Source: Streptosporangiaceae bacterium (GTDB lineage: Bacteria > Actinomycetota > Actinomycetes > Streptosporangiales > Streptosporangiaceae). Taken from it: a DNA stretch of 19,482 nt. Shown one piece after another: positions 8,901 through 15,109 of this stretch. The stretch is taken from NCBI GenBank assembly GCA_030039095.1, contig JASHQP010000402.1:1-19482 (forward strand). Direction: 5' to 3'. Position 1 is the stretch's first letter. Each line of letters starts with the position of its first letter. The notes below the pieces were generated by a model, which was given only the letters and a program-made list of their open reading frames with translations, searched no databases and had not been told where the DNA came from. Position numbers and translations under genes: made by a program.

Positions 8901-9470
8901 CGGCCCGAAGATGTCCCGGAAGGCGGCGGCCGCCTCCATGGCCTGGCGCTCCTGGCCGAGCCGCAGCCTGGTCTGCACCTCGCCGCCGGGGCAGCCGGTG
9001 GTGGCGATGATCCCCTTGGCGTACTGGGCGAGCAGTTCGCGGTCCATCCGGGGCTTGCGGAAGTAGCCCTCGAGCGAGGACAGCGAGGCCAGCCGGAACA
9101 GGTTGTGCATTCCCTCCGTGGTCTCGGCGATCAGCGTCATGTGCGTGTAGGCACCGGCGCCGGACACGTCGTCGTCCTTCTGCGCCGGGGTCCCCCAGCG
9201 GACCGGCTGCTTGTGGCTGCGGTGCTCGGGAGCGACGTACGCCTCGATGCCGATGATCGGCTTGATGCCGGCCGCACCTGCCTTGGTATAGAAGTCGTAC
9301 GCGCCGTACACATTGCCGTGGTCGGTGATCGCGATCGCCGACATCCCGCCACGCTCACACTCGGCGAACAAGTCCTTCAGCCGCGCCGCGCCGTCGAGCA
9401 TCGAGTACTCGGTGTGCACGTGCAGGTGAACGAACCCGTCTCTTGCCCTGCCCGCCGAGGCTGCCGTCAT
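5907..9470 (-). CDS. dnaE: DNA polymerase III alpha subunit (DnaE1 type)
   Basis: Encodes 1187 residues, the usual length for actinobacterial DnaE1, the replicative polymerase. The N-terminal PHP domain begins FVHLHVHTEYSMLDG (from residue 13) and keeps TDHGN, GIEAY, GCPGGEV and ATNDLHYA, so the metal-binding set for proofreading looks complete, as in mycobacterial DnaE1. Palm catalytic acidic residues are in PDVDVDFD (D421, D423) and KMDFLGL (D585). The finger region RGSAGGSIVSYAMG precedes them. An OB-fold (VVTVGGILSGVARKVTKQGNPWAA) lies near the C-terminus. ATG at 9470 has AAGGAGG upstream with a rather long 11-base gap. The region upstream (9471-9678) holds the inverted repeat GTGAC-N6-GTCAC (9540-9555) and no gene I can support. 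Confidence 0.98.
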   Translation of the reverse strand: MTAASAGRARDGFVHLHVHTEYSMLDGAARLKDLFAECERGGMSAIAITDHGNVYGAYDFYTKAGAAGIKPIIGIEAYVAPEHRSHKQPVRWGTPAQKDDDVSGAGAYTHMTLIAETTEGMHNLFRLASLSSLEGYFRKPRMDRELLAQYAKGIIATTGCPGGEVQTRLRLGQERQAMEAAAAFRDIFGPENFFVELMDHNLSVELRSREGLRKIANDLSLPFLATNDLHYAREADASAHEALLCVQTGTNLADPNRFKFEGTGYYVKSPQEMRGISADEAWLAGCDNTLLVAERANVEFSKSNLMPKYPLPDGETEETWFRKEVWRGMDRRYPDGYDEQRRTQAEYEIGVIETMGFCGYFLVVADFIMWAKRNGIRVGPCRGSAGGSIVSYAMGITDLDPISHGLVFERFLNPERVSMPDVDVDFDERRRGDVIRYVTERYGADRVAQIITYGTIKAKAAIKDASRVLGFPYALGDRITKAFPPPILGKEMPLSGVFEPDHPRYGEASEIRAMYEGEAEVKQVIDSARGLEGLIRQPGVHAAGVIMSCEPLLDHIPVWKREADGAVITQFDYPSCEDIGLLKMDFLGLHNLTVIDDAIRGIRENRGIQVDLETLGLDDKPTYELLARGDTLGVFQLDGAPMRGLLRAMRTDKFGDISAVIALYRPGPMASAPVYADRKTGRAEVTAIHPELAEPLQGILGESYGLMVYQEDVMFAAQKLAGYSPGKADLLRRAMGKKKKEILEKEYEPFAAGMKANGYSDGAIKTIWDVMVPFSGYAFNKAHAAGYGLISYWTAYLKANFPAEYMAGLLTSVAGDKDKSALYLNECRRMGIKVLPPDVNASTAMFTPVGPDIRFGMAAVRNVGTAVVESIVAARKSKGAFTSFADFLRKVPVNVCNKRVIESLIKAGGFDSFGQPRKGLVLIHEQAIDSVIDVKRNEAIGQDSLFGADPEVESVFDVQVPVDAGEWEKPTLLAFEREMLGLYVSDHPLLGMEHALAAATDCSVAQLVGSAEQEPARGAPGDRGDGQVVTVGGILSGVARKVTKQGNPWAAAVLEDLEGAIEVMFFPATYQACMSLIIDDAIVLVKGRLDRREDVPKLIAMEVSAPDLPADGQGPFVLSIMEARCVPPVVERLREVLSTHPGSTEVHLRLLTGSRTKVVKLDDKLRVRPSPSLLADLKQLLGPACAG

Positions 9471-9678
9471 GAAAGTAACTGCCTCCTTCGGGCATGCGTC
9501 ACGACGCCCGAGCAGGGCGCGAGTGAAGGGCCGGGGGAAGTGACCGCCACGTCACACCTGCGGCAACGGCCGATCCGACCGCCGCCGGCGCGCGCTCCGG
9601 TCCGGCCCTTCGAGCCTATCGGAACCTGGCTGCGCCGCAGCCTCGACACTCCGGATGCACCGGAAGGCCCGGAATGCG

Positions 9679-10224
9679 CTAGGGGCCACCGGGATGCAGC
9701 ATCAGCAGCACGGCGGTGTTACGCGCTGCCAGCCCCTGGTACACGTGCGGGCTCGCCGCACCGAAATGCACCGAATCTCCCTCGGCCAGGTCCACCGGCG
9801 CGTCGCCCGGCTCGGTGCGGACCGCGCCGGCGGTCACGATCAGACACTCCGCCACGCTGGGGAGATGCGGCAGCGAGGTCTGCATGGCGGCGTCCACCTC
9901 GATCGCGAAGACCTCGACGGTCCCCCGCACCGCGATCCGGTGCAGCAGCCGGGCGTGCACCGCGTCGCCGTCGGCGCGCGGCCCCTCGTCCGCGCGGACC
10001 ACGGCCACCGGCTGGGCCGGCGGCTCCAGCAGTTCGCCGAGCGACACGCCGAGCGCGGTGGCCAGCGCCCACAGCGTGCTCAGCGTCGGGTTGCCCTCGC
10101 CCTGCTCGAGGCCGTGCAGGGTGGTCTTGCTGACGTCCGCGGCGGCCGCCAGGTCGGCCAGGGACAGTCCCGCCGCCGTCCTGAGCCTGCGTATGTTGCG
10201 CCCCGCGGCTTGCGCGCCATCCAT
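9679..10224 (-). CDS. XRE-family regulator with C-terminal cupin domain
   Basis: Encodes 181 residues from ATG 10224 (MDGAQAAGRNIRRLR). Residues about 8-65 form a helix-turn-helix of the XRE/Cro type (LSLADLAAAADVSKTTLHGLEQGEGNPTLSTLWALATALGVSLGELL). Residues about 85-178 form a cupin (AMQTSLPHLPSVAECLIVTAG ... LAEGDSVHFGAASPHVYQGL), the small-ligand-sensing half of this common regulator class. An ATG at 10236 adds four residues. Neither start has a Shine-Dalgarno sequence; TATATC on the minus strand (10245-10240) lies just ahead, so the message may be almost leaderless. The gene is divergent from the aminotransferase, and an inverted repeat lies between them, so autoregulation and control of that enzyme are likely but inferred. 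Confidence 0.92.
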   Translation of the reverse strand: MDGAQAAGRNIRRLRTAAGLSLADLAAAADVSKTTLHGLEQGEGNPTLSTLWALATALGVSLGELLEPPAQPVAVVRADEGPRADGDAVHARLLHRIAVRGTVEVFAIEVDAAMQTSLPHLPSVAECLIVTAGAVRTEPGDAPVDLAEGDSVHFGAASPHVYQGLAARNTAVLLMLHPGGP

Positions 10225-10239
10225 GTGTACCAGCATAGT

Positions 10240-10253
10240 GATATAAAAATATC
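10240..10253. promoter_or_regulatory. Operator-like inverted repeat between regulator and aminotransferase
   Basis: GATAT (10240-10244), four A, ATATC (10249-10253), in an AT-rich island within GC-rich DNA. It overlaps a -10-like TATATC on the minus strand and TATAAA (10242-10247) on the plus strand. Binding by the adjacent XRE protein is inference. Confidence 0.5.
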
Positions 10254-10281
10254 GCTTGAACGTTACGCCAGGGCGAAGCCT

Positions 10282-10333
10282 GGTCGGCGCAAGGCGGTCG
10301 GCGCAAGGCGGTCGGCAGAAGGGTGGTCGGCGG
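10282..10333 (+). repeat. 14-bp tandem repeat in the aminotransferase leader
   Basis: GGTCGGCGCAAGGC occurs at 10282-10295 and 10296-10309, a degenerate third copy GGTCGGCAGAAGGG at 10310-10323, and a partial fourth, GGTCGGCGG, ends one base before the ATG at 10334. Each full copy carries a purine-rich AAGG that could act as a weak ribosome binding site. Confidence 0.85.
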
Positions 10334-11578
10334 ATGACGGTCTCGCGGCTGCGCGACATTCCGGGCATCGGCGTGGACGTGATCGGTGACGCGGCGGACG
10401 CCGCTGGCGACCCGGACATCCTGCGCCTGGAGAACCTCGACACCGATCTGCGGCCACCGCGGGTGGCCGTCGAGCTGACCCGCGCGGCCGTCGACGACGA
10501 CGCTGCGAACAGCTACCTGCCGTTCCAGGGGCACCGGGCGCTGCGGGAGGCGGCAGCGGCCCACGTGGGCCGACTGGCCGGCCGGCGGTACGACCCGGGC
10601 GCGGAGTGCGTGATCGTGGCCGGCGGCCTGAACGGCATCCTCAACACCCTGCTGGCCACCGTCGAGCCCGGCCAGGAGGTCGTGCTCACCGATCCGATCT
10701 ACGCGGGCCTGGTCAACCGGGTGCGGCTGGCCGGCGGCGTCCCCCGCTTCGTGCCCGCCACCGCGGCGCAGGGGCCCGGGGCAATGCAGGGGGCCGGGGC
10801 AATGGAGGGGGCCGCGGAGGGAGCCGGGGCCGTGGAGAGGGACGGGCAGGTGGGTGGGGGCTGGACCGTGGACCCGGAGCGGCTCGCAGCCGCCGTCGGC
10901 CCCGCCACGGCAGCGGTGCTCATGATGGGCCCGTCCATGCCGACCGGCATGGTGCTCGGCGATGCCCACTGGTCGGCGCTCGCCGCGGCGCTGGAGCGGC
11001 ATCGGGCCTGGCTCATCTATGACGCGGCGATGGAGCGGATCCGGTTCGACGGGCTCCCGCCGAGCCACCCGGCCGCGCACCCCGGCCTGGCGGACCGCAC
11101 GATTACCGTTGGCTCCGCATCGAAGGAACTACGGATGATCGGCTGGCGGGTCGGCTGGGTGGTCGGCCCCGCGGAGGTGCTCGCCGACGTCAACCTGGTC
11201 GGCCTGACCAACGTGGTGTGCCAGGTGGGGATCGCCCAGGCAGCGGTCGCCGCGGCGCTCACCGACCCGGGCGCCGACGCCGACGTGGCGGCCGCGACCG
11301 CGACCTGGCAGCAGCGCTGCGCGGTCATCCTGGACCAGCTGGCCGGCTACCCGGTCGTCCGCCCGGACGGCGGCTGGTCGCTGCTTGTCGACACCGGGCC
11401 GCTCGCGCTGGCGCCCGGGGAGGCCTCGCGGCGGCTGCTGCACCGGGGCAAGGTGGCGGCCACCCCCATGGACGGCTGGGGCCCCAGCGGCGCCGGGTAC
11501 CTCCGGCTGGTGTTCGCGAACGAGCCCGCCGGCCGGCTGGCCGACCTGGGCTCCCGCTTCCGCCGCGCCCTCGGCTAG
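10334..11578 (+). CDS. PLP-dependent aminotransferase, class I/II fold
   Basis: Encodes 414 residues from ATG 10334 (MTVSRLRDIPGIGVDVIGD). The fold-type I pattern is clear: substrate/PLP region NSYLPFQGHRALREA, GGLNGILNTLL, a Tyr in DPIYAGL, Y229-D230 (IYDAA), and the Schiff-base lysine K264 in SASKELRMIGWRVGW. A C-terminal Arg in YLRLVFANE fits the substrate carboxylate. The usual NPTG motif reads MPTG (M202), so the Asn that normally contacts the PLP ring is replaced. Residues about 146-176 are a Gly/Ala/Met/Glu-rich insertion made by a DNA minisatellite. The substrate is not known; aromatic or aspartate-type amino acids are possible. It is divergent from the XRE-cupin regulator. Confidence 0.9.
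   Translation: MTVSRLRDIPGIGVDVIGDAADAAGDPDILRLENLDTDLRPPRVAVELTRAAVDDDAANSYLPFQGHRALREAAAAHVGRLAGRRYDPGAECVIVAGGLNGILNTLLATVEPGQEVVLTDPIYAGLVNRVRLAGGVPRFVPATAAQGPGAMQGAGAMEGAAEGAGAVERDGQVGGGWTVDPERLAAAVGPATAAVLMMGPSMPTGMVLGDAHWSALAAALERHRAWLIYDAAMERIRFDGLPPSHPAAHPGLADRTITVGSASKELRMIGWRVGWVVGPAEVLADVNLVGLTNVVCQVGIAQAAVAAALTDPGADADVAAATATWQQRCAVILDQLAGYPVVRPDGGWSLLVDTGPLALAPGEASRRLLHRGKVAATPMDGWGPSGAGYLRLVFANEPAGRLADLGSRFRRALG
10778..10843 (+). repeat. In-frame 18-bp minisatellite inside the aminotransferase gene
   Basis: GGGGCAATGCAGGGGGCC (10778-10795) is followed by the same unit with one change (10796-10813), a 12-base remnant, and a diverged third unit (10826-10843). The units encode GAMQGA / GAMEGA / GAVERD. 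The period is a multiple of three, so the frame is kept. Confidence 0.85.
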
Positions 11579-11589
11579 CCCGTCCGGCT

Positions 11590-11611
11590 CCCGGGGCCTC
11601 GTCACCTCGGG
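11590..11611 (+). terminator. Candidate terminator after the aminotransferase
   Basis: CCCGGGG (11590-11596) can pair with CCTCGGG (11605-11611), with one G-U pair, across an eight-base loop, 12 bases past the stop. There is no U-run. Confidence 0.35.
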
Positions 11612-11663
11612 GCGCCACACCGGATCTACTGCGATCAACGGCTGGCGGCTTCAATGATTCCGG

Positions 11664-11676
11664 CGTGAATATCACG
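11664..11676. promoter_or_regulatory. Short inverted repeat in GC-poor patch
   Basis: CGTGA (11664-11668), ATA, TCACG (11672-11676). It lies in the AT-rich stretch between the aminotransferase and the recombinase-like gene, about 60 bases before the larger inverted repeat. It could be a regulator half-site pair; function unknown. Confidence 0.35.
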
Positions 11677-11735
11677 ATGCCAGAATGCATTTTGTTTACG
11701 CAAATCAGAATAGCACCACACCCGTCCGTCAATTT

Positions 11736-11764
11736 ATTTACTGCGGATAGTTACCGCAGTAAAT
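11736..11764. promoter_or_regulatory. Perfect 11-7-11 inverted repeat upstream of the recombinase-like gene
   Basis: ATTTACTGCGG (11736-11746), a seven-base centre ATAGTTA, then CCGCAGTAAAT (11754-11764), without a mismatch. It lies 74 bases before the downstream start codon. TTTACT (11737-11742) and TAAATG (11760-11765) are 17 bases apart and could be a weak promoter, in which case the repeat would cover it completely as an operator. The 11-7-11 geometry also matches the core site of a tyrosine recombinase. The 11579-11838 interval shows no gene. Confidence 0.65.
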
Positions 11765-11838
11765 GTGTTCACGGTAACGCGTTATGCTGAAGGCACCGAT
11801 GAGCCGCGCGAGCAGCGGGAGCCGGACGGAGGCCTGCC

Positions 11839-12735
11839 ATGCGCACACGCCCCCGGACGGCGATCGCACAGCGGCCCGGAACGGCGCCGGGGCCCCGGCG
11901 TGGTGCTGTGCCGGTGGAGTATGCGGTGGCGGTTGATCGCTTCCTCGCCGAGGCCGCGCTCGGTGCCGCGTCCCGCCGGGTCTACCGGATCTCGCTCACC
12001 AGCTGGGCCTGGGCCCTGGTCGGCCAGCAGGCGCCGCACGGCACCGAGCGGCGCGGGGCCGCACCCCCGGTCGTGCCGCTGGCGCTGCTGGACACCGCGG
12101 ACGCGGGACCCAGGCTGGCCGCGGCGCTGGCCCGTCGCGGGGCGCAGACCGACACGCGCACTGTCAACCGCGAGCTGTCCGCGCTGCGCAGCGCGGTCGG
12201 CTGGTGGCAGGATCAGGGGTGGATCAGCGGGGATCCGACCACCGGGCTGCGCCACCTGCCCGGCCTGGCTGCGCCGGTGCCCGCGCTGACCGGCGCCCAG
12301 GTGGCCGATCTGTTCCGGGTCCAGGCCACGCTGCGCGAGCACGCGTTCTGGCGGGTGCTCTACGACTCCGCCGCGCACGTGGATGACGTGCTCGGCCTCG
12401 ACGCCGGGCGCCTCGATCTGGCGCACGGCGCGGCGCCGGTCGGCACGCCCGGGCGCGGCCACGTCTGGATCCACTGGCGTGACAACGCCGGCGAACTGCT
12501 CCGGCTGCTGCTGGCCGGCCGCAGCGACGGCCCGGTGTTCCTGACCGACCGGAAGGCACCGGCGCGGGCCGCGCGCGCCGACGTATGCCCGTTCACCGGC
12601 CGGGCCCGGATGTCGTACCGGCGCGCCGCGGAGATCTTCGGCGCCGTTACCCGCCCGCTCGACCCGGCCGGCCGGGGCTGGACCCTTGGTCAGCTCCGCC
12701 AGGCTGGGCTGGGGGCGCGTTCCGGCGCCAGCTGA
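11839..12735 (+). CDS. Truncated tyrosine recombinase (integrase) homologue, probably catalytically dead
   Basis: Encodes 298 residues; GGAGG precedes the ATG at good spacing. The N-terminal part (VEYAVAVDRFLAEAALGAASRRVYRISLTSWAW) is a SAM-like core-binding domain, and TVNRELSALRSAVGWWQDQGWI is typical of phage-integrase linkers. The catalytic half starts at ALTGAQVADLF. Box I, normally with a catalytic Arg, reads DSAAHVDDVLGL (H180 in the Arg place). The family's SYRRAAE ... GWTLHQLRHSAL region is present as SYRRAAEIFG ... GWTLGQLRQAGL: both His positions are changed (G284, Q288), only R287 remains, and the protein ends ten residues later, so the H/W box and nucleophilic Tyr are absent. Coding bias is good throughout. 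It may be a decaying integrase or a domesticated DNA-binding protein. It is convergent with rluD, 22 bases apart. Confidence 0.85.
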   Translation: MRTRPRTAIAQRPGTAPGPRRGAVPVEYAVAVDRFLAEAALGAASRRVYRISLTSWAWALVGQQAPHGTERRGAAPPVVPLALLDTADAGPRLAAALARRGAQTDTRTVNRELSALRSAVGWWQDQGWISGDPTTGLRHLPGLAAPVPALTGAQVADLFRVQATLREHAFWRVLYDSAAHVDDVLGLDAGRLDLAHGAAPVGTPGRGHVWIHWRDNAGELLRLLLAGRSDGPVFLTDRKAPARAARADVCPFTGRARMSYRRAAEIFGAVTRPLDPAGRGWTLGQLRQAGLGARSGAS

Positions 12736-12757
12736 GCGGGGGCAGTCGGCTGATCGG

Positions 12758-13690
12758 TCACGATTCGCCGCGAAGCAGGTCGAGCGCGCGGGCCAGGTCT
12801 GGTGGGTATTCGCTGCTGAATTCCACCCGGTGGCCGTCAGCGGGGTGGGCGAAACCCAGGCGGACCGCGTGCAGCCACTGCCGGGTGAGGCCGAGCCGCG
12901 CGGCCAGCGCCGGGTCGGCCCCGTACATGCGGTCGCCGACGCAGGGATGGCGGATCGCGGCCATGTGCACCCGGATCTGATGGGTGCGCCCGGTCTCCAG
13001 GACGATCTCGGCCAGGCTCGCTGCCCGGAACGCCTCGAGCGTGTCGTAGTGCGTGACCGACGGCCGTCCCCCCGCGACCACGGCGAACCTGCCGTCGCCG
13101 GACGGGTGCCGGGCGATCGGCGCGTCCACCGTGCCGCGCAGCGGATCCGGGTGTCCCTGCACCAGTGCGTGGTAGATCTTGTCGACCTCGCGTTCCCGGA
13201 ACGCCCGCTTCAGCGCGCTGTACGCGCGCTCGCTCTTGGCAACCACCATCAGCCCGGACGTGGTGGCGTCGAGCCGGTGCACGATGCCCTGACGCTCGGC
13301 CGCGCCGCTGGTGGCGATCGTGTGGCCGGCGGCGAGCAGCCCCTGCAGCACGGTCGGGCCGGTCCAGCCCGGCGTCGGGTGGGCGGCGACGCCCGGCGGC
13401 TTGTCCACGACCACGATGTCGTCGTCCTCGTACACGACGGCCAGGCCGTGCACGGGCTCGGCACGCGGCTGGACGGTCGCCGGCGGCGGCAGCGTCACCT
13501 CCAGCCACTCTCCGGCGGGGACCCGGTCCGACTTGGCCGCTGGCCGCCCGTTGACGAGTACCGACCCGTCGCCGATGAGCTCGGCTGCCCTGGCCCTGGA
13601 CAGCCCGAACAGCCGGGCGAGCGCGGCGTCCAGGCGCTCTCCGTCCAGCCCCTCGGGAATGGGTACCCGGCGCTGGTCGGATGGGGTCAT
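12758..13690 (-). CDS. rluD: RluD-family 23S rRNA pseudouridine synthase
   Basis: Encodes 310 residues from the ATG at 13690, whose first bases overlap the lspA stop (ATGA), a coupled arrangement. An S4 RNA-binding domain spans about residues 17-75 ([24 protein letters not shown]). The synthase domain has [13 protein letters not shown], the catalytic HRLDATTSG (D141), [22 protein letters not shown] and the closing [13 protein letters not shown]. It isomerises uridines in 23S rRNA (RluA/C/D type); which positions cannot be told from sequence, so the symbol is by family and by conserved order after lspA. A longer frame upstream would run into lspA and is not used. Length is normal. Confidence 0.95.
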   Translation of the reverse strand: MTPSDQRRVPIPEGLDGERLDAALARLFGLSRARAAELIGDGSVLVNGRPAAKSDRVPAGEWLEVTLPPPATVQPRAEPVHGLAVVYEDDDIVVVDKPPGVAAHPTPGWTGPTVLQGLLAAGHTIATSGAAERQGIVHRLDATTSGLMVVAKSERAYSALKRAFREREVDKIYHALVQGHPDPLRGTVDAPIARHPSGDGRFAVVAGGRPSVTHYDTLEAFRAASLAEIVLETGRTHQIRVHMAAIRHPCVGDRMYGADPALAARLGLTRQWLHAVRLGFAHPADGHRVEFSSEYPPDLARALDLLRGES

Positions 13691-14340
13691 TCGCCGCCAC
13701 CCGACGCATGCCGGGTCGTATGTCGGGTCCCGTCCAGCCGGCGTCCCTGCGCCGCGAGCAGGACCATGAGCACGGCGCCGCAGGTGATAGCCGAGTCTGC
13801 GAGGTTGAACACCGGCCAGTGCGGCAGCTGGATCCAGTCCACCACCCATCCGCGCAGCGGCCCGGGAGAGCGGAAGATCCGGTCGGTCAGGTTGCCCGTC
13901 GCCCCGCCGAGCAGCAGGCCCAGAGCTACCGCCCAGGGCAGGCTGTTTATCTGCCGGGCCGTGCGGACGATGAAAATGATCACACCGACGGCGATCGCGG
14001 TGAACACGATCGTCGACGACGTCCCGCCGATGCCGAACGCCGCTCCAGGATTGCGTGACTCACAGAGCGTCAGCACCCCGCCGAGCAGCCGGACCGGCGG
14101 TGGGGACGGAACGTAGCTGCCGACCAGGCAGTGCCGGCCCGACAGCGTGGCGACCACGATCACCTTCGAGACGATGTCCGCGGCAAGCACGAACACCGCG
14201 ACGGCAAGCACAACGGGGAGCCCGGGGCTCCTGCGCCGGGAGGTGCCGAACGGCGCCGCGTCCTGCTGCGGGGGGTCAGGCTGCGGCGGATCCGGCTGCG
14301 GTGCATCCAGCAGCGGTCCATCCATCGGCGATCCATCCAT
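13687..14340 (-). CDS. lspA: Lipoprotein signal peptidase (signal peptidase II)
   Basis: Encodes 217 residues from ATG 14340. Four hydrophobic helices lie at about residues 40-64, 108-126, 135-150 and 180-197. Motifs are [11 protein letters not shown] (95-105), GNLTDR with catalytic D153, VVDWIQL, and FNLADSAI with catalytic D182, so the aspartic protease pair is intact. It cleaves lipoprotein signal peptides ahead of the lipidated Cys in the cytoplasmic membrane. The first 35 residues are an unusual Asp/Pro/Gln-rich cytosolic extension built from DNA repeats; the ATG at 14325 is an alternative start, and an in-frame stop close to the end of traR rules out a longer protein except from non-standard codons. 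It lies between traR/dksA and rluD. Confidence 0.95.
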   Translation of the reverse strand: MDGSPMDGPLLDAPQPDPPQPDPPQQDAAPFGTSRRRSPGLPVVLAVAVFVLAADIVSKVIVVATLSGRHCLVGSYVPSPPPVRLLGGVLTLCESRNPGAAFGIGGTSSTIVFTAIAVGVIIFIVRTARQINSLPWAVALGLLLGGATGNLTDRIFRSPGPLRGWVVDWIQLPHWPVFNLADSAITCGAVLMVLLAAQGRRLDGTRHTTRHASGGGE

Positions 14341-14361
14341 CGGCGATCCGTCTGTCTGCGG
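14317..14361 (-). repeat. 15-bp tandem repeat carrying both possible lspA start codons
   Basis: On the plus strand TCCATCCATCGGCGA occurs at 14317-14331 and 14332-14346, and a degenerate third copy at 14347-14361. On the coding strand the two perfect copies each supply an in-frame ATG (14325 and 14340). Confidence 0.8.
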
Positions 14362-14405
14362 AGGCTCCTCGGGCGGCCGGTCAGGGCCGTCGGCCGCGGA
14401 GCCGG

Positions 14406-14825
14406 TCAGCGGCGCTCCTCACGCTGCTTGCAGGATACGCACAGCACCGCGCGCGGGAACGCCTGGAGCCGTGCCTTGCCGATCGGTTCCCCGCACGATT
14501 CGCACGTGCCGTAAGTGTCATCGTCAATCCTGGCGATGGCCTGCTCGGTCTGCACCAGAAGCTCGCGCGCATTGTGGGTGAGCGCCAGCTCATGCTCGCG
14601 CTCGAACGTCTTCGCCCCCACGTCGGCCTGGTCATCCCCCGCATCACCGACCGCGTCGCCGAGCCGGGAGGCGATGCCGGACTCGGATCGCTCGATGTCG
14701 GCACGCAGTTCCGCGGCCTCTGCGGCCAGCGCGTCGCGTACCTTGGCCAGCTCGGCCTCGGTCCAGCGCCGCTCCCCCTGCCGCACCGGAAGCGCGGCGG
14801 CGCCCGAACGCGCGGCAGCGGTCAT
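14406..14825 (-). CDS. TraR/DksA-family C4 zinc-finger protein
   Basis: Encodes 139 residues from ATG 14825, preceded by GGGAGG six bases upstream; a start seven residues earlier lacks this. Residues about 22-100 are a charged helical hairpin (TEAELAKVRDALAAEAAELRADIERSESG ... LLVQTEQAIARID), and the C-terminus holds the zinc finger C108-x2-C111-x17-C129-x2-C132 (CESCGEPIGKARLQAFPRAVLCVSCK). Members bind RNA polymerase through its secondary channel; in actinobacteria the role is less well defined than for E. coli DksA. The hairpin tip lies around DAVGDAGDDQADVGAKTFE; acidic residues are present. It is the first gene of the likely traR-lspA-rluD transcript and is divergent from ileS. Confidence 0.93.
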   Translation of the reverse strand: MTAAARSGAAALPVRQGERRWTEAELAKVRDALAAEAAELRADIERSESGIASRLGDAVGDAGDDQADVGAKTFEREHELALTHNARELLVQTEQAIARIDDDTYGTCESCGEPIGKARLQAFPRAVLCVSCKQREERR

Positions 14826-15109
14826 GTCCGGCCTCCCTCGGTGCAACTAGGTAATGATCTTCGTAGCGAGCAGTCACGAGAGAATAAGTGCTTACCGGGG
14901 GCAATCGCAAACAAGCCCGCCGACGGCCCGGTGCAGGACCGGCCGGTGGCGGGGAGGTTAACGGATAGGGGAATCACGCGGGCATCGGATATCCTGGCGT
15001 CCTGCACGGCACTGATGGGGACAGCTGCCGCTGCGGCGGCCAGGAGCGACCGGGGATGGTGCGAGCCCGGGGATACGCGCAGCGGACCAGATCACCCCGG
15101 AGCCGCCGG

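Noticed and set aside
9540..9555. GTGAC-N6-GTCAC before dnaE as an SOS (LexA) box
   Set aside because: Actinobacterial SOS boxes follow GAAC-N4-GTTC, which this does not match; left only as an unassigned inverted repeat.
9467..9649. Small 60-residue minus-strand frame overlapping the dnaE start
   Set aside because: Arg-rich, no ribosome binding site or family features; the region is better explained as the dnaE leader.
4899..10133. A very long plus-strand open frame (about 1744 codons) across the DUF2254 and dnaE genes
   Set aside because: It is the antisense shadow of GC-rich genes on the minus strand: composition is His/Arg/Asp/Val-biased, with no domain, and the minus-strand proteins are unmistakable.
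11839..12735. Complete mobile element (integrase with att sites)
   Set aside because: The recombinase is truncated, no second att-like copy of the 11-7-11 repeat is visible in the window, there is no tRNA gene, and the flanking genes are chromosomal.
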